64,000 nt of DNA. It comes from Hypholoma sublateritium FD-334 SS-4. Its lineage: Eukaryota; Basidiomycota; Agaricomycetes; Agaricales; Strophariaceae. The DNA lies in the NCBI GenBank assembly GCA_000827495.1, contig KN817522.1, positions 496,001 through 560,000 on the forward strand. Reading direction: 5' to 3'. Both the position numbers and the translations under genes were made by a program. This document shows, piece by piece, positions 59,657 through 64,000 of this stretch (position 1 is its first letter; every line of letters begins with the position of its first letter). The notes beneath the pieces are model-generated. The model had not been told where the DNA came from and searched no databases. It saw only the letters and a list, made by a program, of their open reading frames with translations.

Positions 59657-60202
59657 ATGGATAGGCTCAAGGGGGCGCGTACTATCGAGTGCTACCCGCA
59701 TGCTTAGTCTCGCTGAGATCCATTACCACAGGTCACCGAGGCACGGCGAGCCGCACTCGCAACCGCAACCAAACGCGCCGCGGAAGCAGAATCCCTTGCG
59801 AAGGAAAAGGGACTCCTCCTGCAGAAAAAGACCGACGAGGCGTCCGAGCTGCAGAAACGCGTCGAGCTGACGCGACAAAGCAATGCATTAAAGAAGGATC
59901 TATTGGCCGCCTTACAGAAGCTCGACGAGACCAAGAAAAAGTACGTCGCGCCTGTCGCTCCGGCCATGACGTGCTGGTAAATCACGCTGGTGCAGGCTGG
60001 CTACCGCCACCGAGAAGGCGGATCGCCTCGGCAGCAAGGTTCAGGCGCTGCACGACGAGGCCGACACCTATGAGTCGAAATACCAGGTCAGCTTCAGCGC
60101 GGACAGTTGGCGAGCTGGGCTCACCTTGAAAATCTGGTGCAGACGTCCAAAAAGGACTATAATCAGCTCATCGCCGAGATGGATCATCTAGGGATCAACT
60201 AA
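59657..60202 (+). CDS. small coiled-coil protein, tropomyosin- or Bap31-tail-like
   Basis: Four exons fit and give about 130 residues. The first exon reads MDRLKGA, joined through a short (39-bp) intron to HPLPQVTEARRAALATATKR. The middle reads EAESLAKEKGLLLQKKTDEA and LAALQKLDETKKKLATATEK. The tail is TSKKDYNQLIAEMDHLGIN. The heptad pattern is strong throughout. It lies 380 bp upstream of the tropomyosin gene in the same orientation, so a diverged paralogue is possible, but the tail also resembles the C-terminal coiled coil of Bap31-like proteins, whose membrane spans are absent here. No function is assigned. The very short first intron makes the start uncertain. Confidence 0.55.
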
Positions 60203-60582
60203 TACTACTGACGGCTGCGGCCATTTCCCCATTCCTGACTGTCAGAGACAATGTCCTGGATTAGAACAGGTCAGCTAATTGATGTACGCATATCGCGAGT
60301 AGAAGTAATGTCATATACGAGAGTAGCATTGATCGTACATCGATAGGCCATGAGTTGGCCACGAGCACAGACTAGTATCGATCCGAGGGCCTCATGGAGC
60401 ATACAACGCGTCCGTGGATGATGTGGTTGCGGTGAACAAGAGGCGCGAGCTGCGATTGCACGTGCGATAATTATCTAATCTCCGAACATAGCCTCGCCCC
60501 CCAACCCTCCCTATTCCAGGTTTGTTACGTTCAACACACACCTCAACCACCAACCACAGCCGTACCACCCCGTCCCGCAAAA
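60203..60582. other. upstream region of tropomyosin gene
   Basis: This 380-bp spacer has no gene. The last 90 bp before the tropomyosin ATG are C-rich and T-poor on the plus strand (caccaaccacagccgtacc), typical of a highly expressed fungal gene leader. Confidence 0.3.
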
Positions 60583-61288
60583 ATGGCCGACCGAATTAGA
60601 GAGGTGCGTGCCCGCCCTGCGCCCCGCGTCCGGCGCAGCTGACACCGTGCCCCCGCGCCAGAAAATGAACCAGCTGCGCGCCGAGGCGGACGCCGCCGTG
60701 CTCCGCGCAGAGGACGCGGAGGCGAAGGTGAAGAAACTCGAGCAGACGCTCCTCGAGAAGGACAACGACATCACGTCGCTGCAGCACAAGCTCGCGCTCG
60801 CGGACGAGACGAACGAGAAGCTCGACGAGCAGCTCGGGCAGTACAAGAGCTCGAGCCTCGAGGGCGAGTCGAGCCGCACGACGTCCGAGAACCTCACGCG
60901 CAAGGTGCAGCTCCTCGAGGAGGAGCTCGACGTCGCGGAGAAGAATGTGAAGGAGACCGTCGAGAAGTGCGTGCCCTTTGCCATGCGGCGCCCCTGTCCC
61001 GGCGCCGGGCGCGATGTGCGATCGCTGACGTGTGCCCCGCGCCCTTGCGTGTGTCCGTTCACCCCAGGCTGAGACAGGTCGATGTCAAGGCCGAGCATTT
61101 CGAGAGGCAGGTGCAGCGCGCCGAGCAGGAGCGCGATGCCTGGGAGCAGAAATACGAGGTGCGTGGCCTGTGCGTCACCGACTTGCTGATCCAATTCTCA
61201 TTCCTCACCCTCGTAGACCCTGGACGCCAAGTACAAGAAGTCACAGCAAGAGCTCGAGGAGCTCGAGAAGAGCATGTCAGATCTGTAA
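60583..61288 (+). CDS. tropomyosin
   Basis: Four exons (60583-60603, 60662-60966, then exons ending about 61157 and 61288) give about 162 residues, the usual fungal length. The whole protein is one coiled coil: MADRIREKMNQLRAEADAA, EDAEAKVKKLEQTLLEKD, LARKVQLLEEEL-like KVQLLEEELDVAEKN, RQVQRAEQERDAWEQKY and QQELEELEKSMSDL. Tropomyosin polymerises along actin filaments and stabilises cables and the contractile ring. The N-terminal MADRIRE matches the acetylated end of fungal tropomyosins. The gene has strong GC-ending codon bias and C-rich 5' leader, as expected for an abundant protein. Confidence 0.93.
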
Positions 61289-61590
61289 TCCGACAATGCA
61301 CACGCCGCCCGCCCGGCTACTCTCCGTTCTTCCGTACCTCATACACTCGATTTTCTCCCTCCCTTATCTACTCTATCCCCCATCGTCGCCCTTGTATACT
61401 CCCGGATCTATCTCTTATGAATGACGACCATCACAACCACGCTCGATCTGCCTGGTGCACATCGTGATCTTATCATGATTTTGAACAAGAACATATACGG
61501 AATATCGGATACAAATTACGGCAAGGTAGGCGTTTCTCAGATCAAAGTCCGTTTATAGCGTACAGGAGCATAAGACGGTGGCGTGTTTCC
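61289..61590. other. 3' spacer between convergent tropomyosin and MsrB genes
   Basis: This 302-bp spacer holds both 3' regions; no gene or clear motif is seen. It is rich in pyrimidines on the plus strand next to the tropomyosin stop codon. Confidence 0.3.
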
Positions 61591-62224
61591 CTACAGCTCG
61601 TCGTGGAATTTAAGCGAAACGGAGTTGACGCAATGGCGCTCGTCGGCTGGATCTACGATCAGATTGAGCAATCACACAGATGTCGCGCAACGCACTGGGA
61701 GTCTTGAATCCCTCGCCCTTGAAGACGTGCCCGAGATGCCCCCCGCACGCCGTGCACGTAATTTCGATGCGCTTCATGAACCAGGAGTTGTCTTCATGCC
61801 GGGTCACGGCACCCGGAATAGCTGAGCGCGGCGCAGCCCCAGGTAAGCGCGCAGCGCCACAGGCTGAGATAGCGGCTCAGGCGCACTCACCGTCGAAGAA
61901 CGCAGGCCACCCGCAGCCGCTCTGTCATCATATGCACCAGTGAGCCGGCGCTCACGCGCATCGCAGGGCGGGGCACGTACGTTGAACTTGGTGGTGCTCT
62001 TGTACAGCGGCGTGCCGCAGCCCGCGCACGTATACACGCCCGGCGCGGCGTGCTTGTCGTACTCGCCCGTGCCTGCAGCCTCGGTGCCCTTTTGGCGCAG
62101 GATTCTGAACTGTGCTCGGCATAAGTGACGCGTGTCTGTGTGCCCCCCGCGCGTTGTGCCTGCATACCTGTTCCTTGTTGAGCACGGCGCGCCACTCGGC
62201 CTCGGATTTCTGAACGGTCGACAT
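61591..62224 (-). CDS. msrB: methionine-R-sulfoxide reductase B
   Basis: Five exons give about 140 residues. The start is [19 protein letters not shown]. The zinc-binding CxxC pairs are in [11 protein letters not shown] and [24 protein letters not shown] is the conserved motif of the first half. Catalytic Cys is in the last exon: [17 protein letters not shown]. The enzyme reduces methionine-R-sulfoxide in proteins with thioredoxin and protects against oxidative damage. No mitochondrial leader is visible. All motif cysteines are intact. The last intron is 47 bp and interrupts the codon after GEGFKTP. Confidence 0.92.
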
Positions 62225-62692
62225 ATTTCTTAGGAGATTTGGTCGTGCAAGTGTGGGGAGAGAGAGGTGGGCGGGGGAATCGCGCGCTGCACTTATTATA
62301 CGTCTGGGGGCGTTGCCGGTTCTCAGCATATGCACGTGTGGAAAGAGATAGCCCAATGTCAGCGGGGACGAGTGTATTCTGTCAGCTCAGACACGCCCGG
62401 CGTCAGGAGGAAGTATTACTGATCCAATTAAGCACGTGAGCGGTGTTACTTTATTATTAGAATCGCCGTCGACGAAGTGCGTTCTGCGCAATGAATAACG
62501 AGTGGATTGCATATCCATTCCGATAACAATGGCCGCCAAAAAGACCCAACAAGGCAACGTAATACCGTCCGCACAGCTGCACACCGTCTCTACCTTCCGG
62601 TGGTTAAGGCGCTACTGGTGACATCGTACTCTTGTCAGAAGTTCGCCGGAAACTGGACTTGTCCTGCATCGAGTCTATTGGTGCACAGTCAG
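62225..62692. other. spacer between MsrB start and eIF4E2 stop
   Basis: This 468-bp spacer contains the MsrB upstream region, with a ttattata TATA-like element about 70 bp from the MsrB ATG on the minus strand (62291-62298), and the 3' flank of the eIF4E2-like gene. No gene is seen. Confidence 0.35.
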
Positions 62693-63736
62693 CTAGCGCG
62701 TATCAACTTTCTGTGGCGGTGGCTGCGTACCATTGTTGGATTTATACTCCATTATGGTCGATGCTGGAAGGTTTAGAACCCTCCTCAGCGTATCCCTGTG
62801 CCGCCAGCATCAGTACTCAGTAAACACACCCTTCATAACAAGAAAGCGCACCGTATCTGCTCCCGCAGCTTAGAATCGCCGTCTACCCGATTCCACACGG
62901 TCACAATGTCCTCGCTCTGCCGCACGCTGATGGTGCACCCACAGATCTCAGGCCATTCCGCCGAGGTCTCACTGCCGTCCTCCGACTTTGGCGGCGAGGG
63001 CGTCGCGGACTTGGCGCGCTGGTGGTCGTCGAGCCGCCCGCGGCAGTCGTCGAACTGGTCGCCGACAATGGCCATGACGAGGTCCTCCCAGAAGCGGTCC
63101 GCGACGCCCTTTTTGAGGCGGATGATCCACTTGCCGCCCTGGATGTTCAGCGGGTCCTCCCACACCGGCCGACGCACGCCCGTGTGGAAGAGCAGGTAGT
63201 CCGTCGTCGGCAGCAGCGCAGACGGCGGCGAGAGGTGCGTCCAGAGCGACCAGAATGACTCGACCTGCGGATGAAAGGCAAAAAGTGGTCAGTGCTGCGC
63301 ACGCGCGAGGCAGAAAACGAGGGCGTACGGAGCTGAAGGCGGCAATCTTCTTGATGCCCTCCTCATAGCTGATGATTTTGTTGCCCGGCGTGCGCTGCTG
63401 CCGGAACCAGAAGACCCATCTGAAAAGGCGCGCGTTCAAAAGGGATGCGATCGCTGGAAGGGATAAAATACGAACATACGTGTTTCGTAGTGGATGGACC
63501 TGGGTTGCGGTGGTGGACGAGGGGGTGGAGCTGGCGGTGGCGTCCTTGGACGCTGTCGGTTGGGTGGTAACGACTGTGGTGGAAAAGTGCTTTGAGCTCG
63601 GGATGCGCGTGCGCGGGACGACGGCAGGAGATATGGGCGCGGCGGCCGGGTGGGAAGTCGTTGTGGTTGTAGTTGTAGTCTGGGCACTGTTTGCGAGAAA
63701 ACGAGAGGAGGAGTGGTTGGAAAAGTAGTTTGCCAT
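62693..63736 (-). CDS. eIF4E-family cap-binding protein, class II (4EHP/eIF4E2-like)
   Basis: Four exons give about 280 residues. An N-terminal Ser/Thr-rich extension (MANYFSNHSSSRFLANSAQT) precedes the fold. The conserved part runs TWVFWFRQQRTPGNKIISYE, IAAFSSVESFWSLWTHLSPP, ALLPTTDYLLFHTGVRRPVW, EDPLNIQGGKWIIRLKKGVA and WEDLVMAIVGDQF. The Trp after PV (VRRPVWEDP) matches the second cap-stacking Trp of eIF4E, while the first is replaced by the Tyr/Ile of class II members. These bind the mRNA cap weakly and often repress translation. The tail (DIVTVWNRVDGDSKLREQIR) is intact. The start codon lies only 78 bp from that of the divergent Kei1-like gene. Confidence 0.88.
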
Positions 63737-63814
63737 GTTGGTGAAATGAAAAAGAGAAATGCGGGGTTACATAAGCCACGCACCTCTTCTTCTTCCCCTC
63801 GCATATGACCCTCC

Positions 63815-64000
63815 ATGAAGCTCATGCTACGCCCTGAATGGCGCCTCTGGCCCCTCTCCTCCTTCCTCGGCCTCCTCGACCTCAAGACAGGCGTCACAAT
63901 CGCCCTGCTCTTCGCCGTACGTTGCCCGAACATCACCGCTGCACCCGCGCTCATGACCAATCCAGCTGCTCAACAAGGTCGCAGGCGTGTATGGCCTCAT
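63815..64000 (+). CDS. Kei1-like inositolphosphorylceramide synthase subunit, 3' partial
   Basis: The gene starts at 63815 and leaves the window. Exon 1 (63815-63916) reads MKLMLRPEWRLWPLSSFLGL and ends in TGVTIALLFA; exon 2 from 63966 reads LLNKVAGVYGLI. The PLSSFLGLLDLKTG start and LNK-G-YG motif match yeast Kei1, which is needed for inositolphosphorylceramide synthase activity in the Golgi. Helical hydrophobic character fits a membrane protein. Only about 45 residues are visible, so the call rests on a short match. Confidence 0.55.
   Translation, partial: MKLMLRPEWRLWPLSSFLGLLDLKTGVTIALLFAVRCPNITAAPALMTNPAAQQGRRRVWPH

Overview
The window is nuclear DNA of a basidiomycete fungus, most likely a wood-decay Agaricomycete. 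Almost every gene has short introns (about 45-65 bp, gt...ag). One gene is a small subfamily-C-like GH45 endoglucanase of the kind known from Polyporales, and several other genes belong to mushroom-type families. Functional names rest on motifs and family memory read by eye; no database search was run. Exon joins were worked out by hand from splice signals and reading frame.

Region 1 (1-7.3 kb) holds an AT-richer three-gene cassette that I consider the most interesting part. The first gene is a large multi-exon protein with an RNase-H/DDE-transposase-like layout, cut by the left edge. The second is a RecQ-type DNA helicase. The third, convergent gene encodes a small basic nuclear-looking protein. 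Together they look like an autonomous or recently autonomous mobile element. Region 2 (7.3-21.2 kb) is a GC-rich gene desert with one convincing gene, a disordered protein at 13.2-14.4 kb. Region 3 (21.2-27.2 kb) has a coiled-coil protein, a conserved fungal protein of unknown role and an F-box protein. Region 4 (27.2-30 kb) is another desert.

From 30 kb on the DNA is mostly dense housekeeping sequence. Genes in order are: mitochondrial phosphate carrier, RIB3 (riboflavin), then a repeat-rich island at 32.9-37.2 kb with inverted gene fragments and a terminal-inverted-repeat element. Next come a basidiomycete hypothetical protein, a Gfo/Idh/MocA dehydrogenase, OHCU decarboxylase (urate breakdown), a J-domain protein, CDK7/Kin28-like kinase, a Nup153/Nup1-like nucleoporin, a complex I 21-kDa-type subunit, GH45, a DHHC palmitoyltransferase, a dual-specificity phosphatase, MED4, a CLC chloride channel, a DUF2408 protein, a coiled-coil protein, tropomyosin, MsrB, an eIF4E2-type cap-binding protein and the start of a Kei1-like gene.

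Many of these genes are divergent pairs sharing 80-500 bp of upstream DNA. The housekeeping genes do not form one pathway. CDK7 and MED4 both act in RNA polymerase II transcription but are not adjacent. GC content of coding DNA rises sharply from about 56.4 kb to the right edge, with the transition inside the CLC gene.
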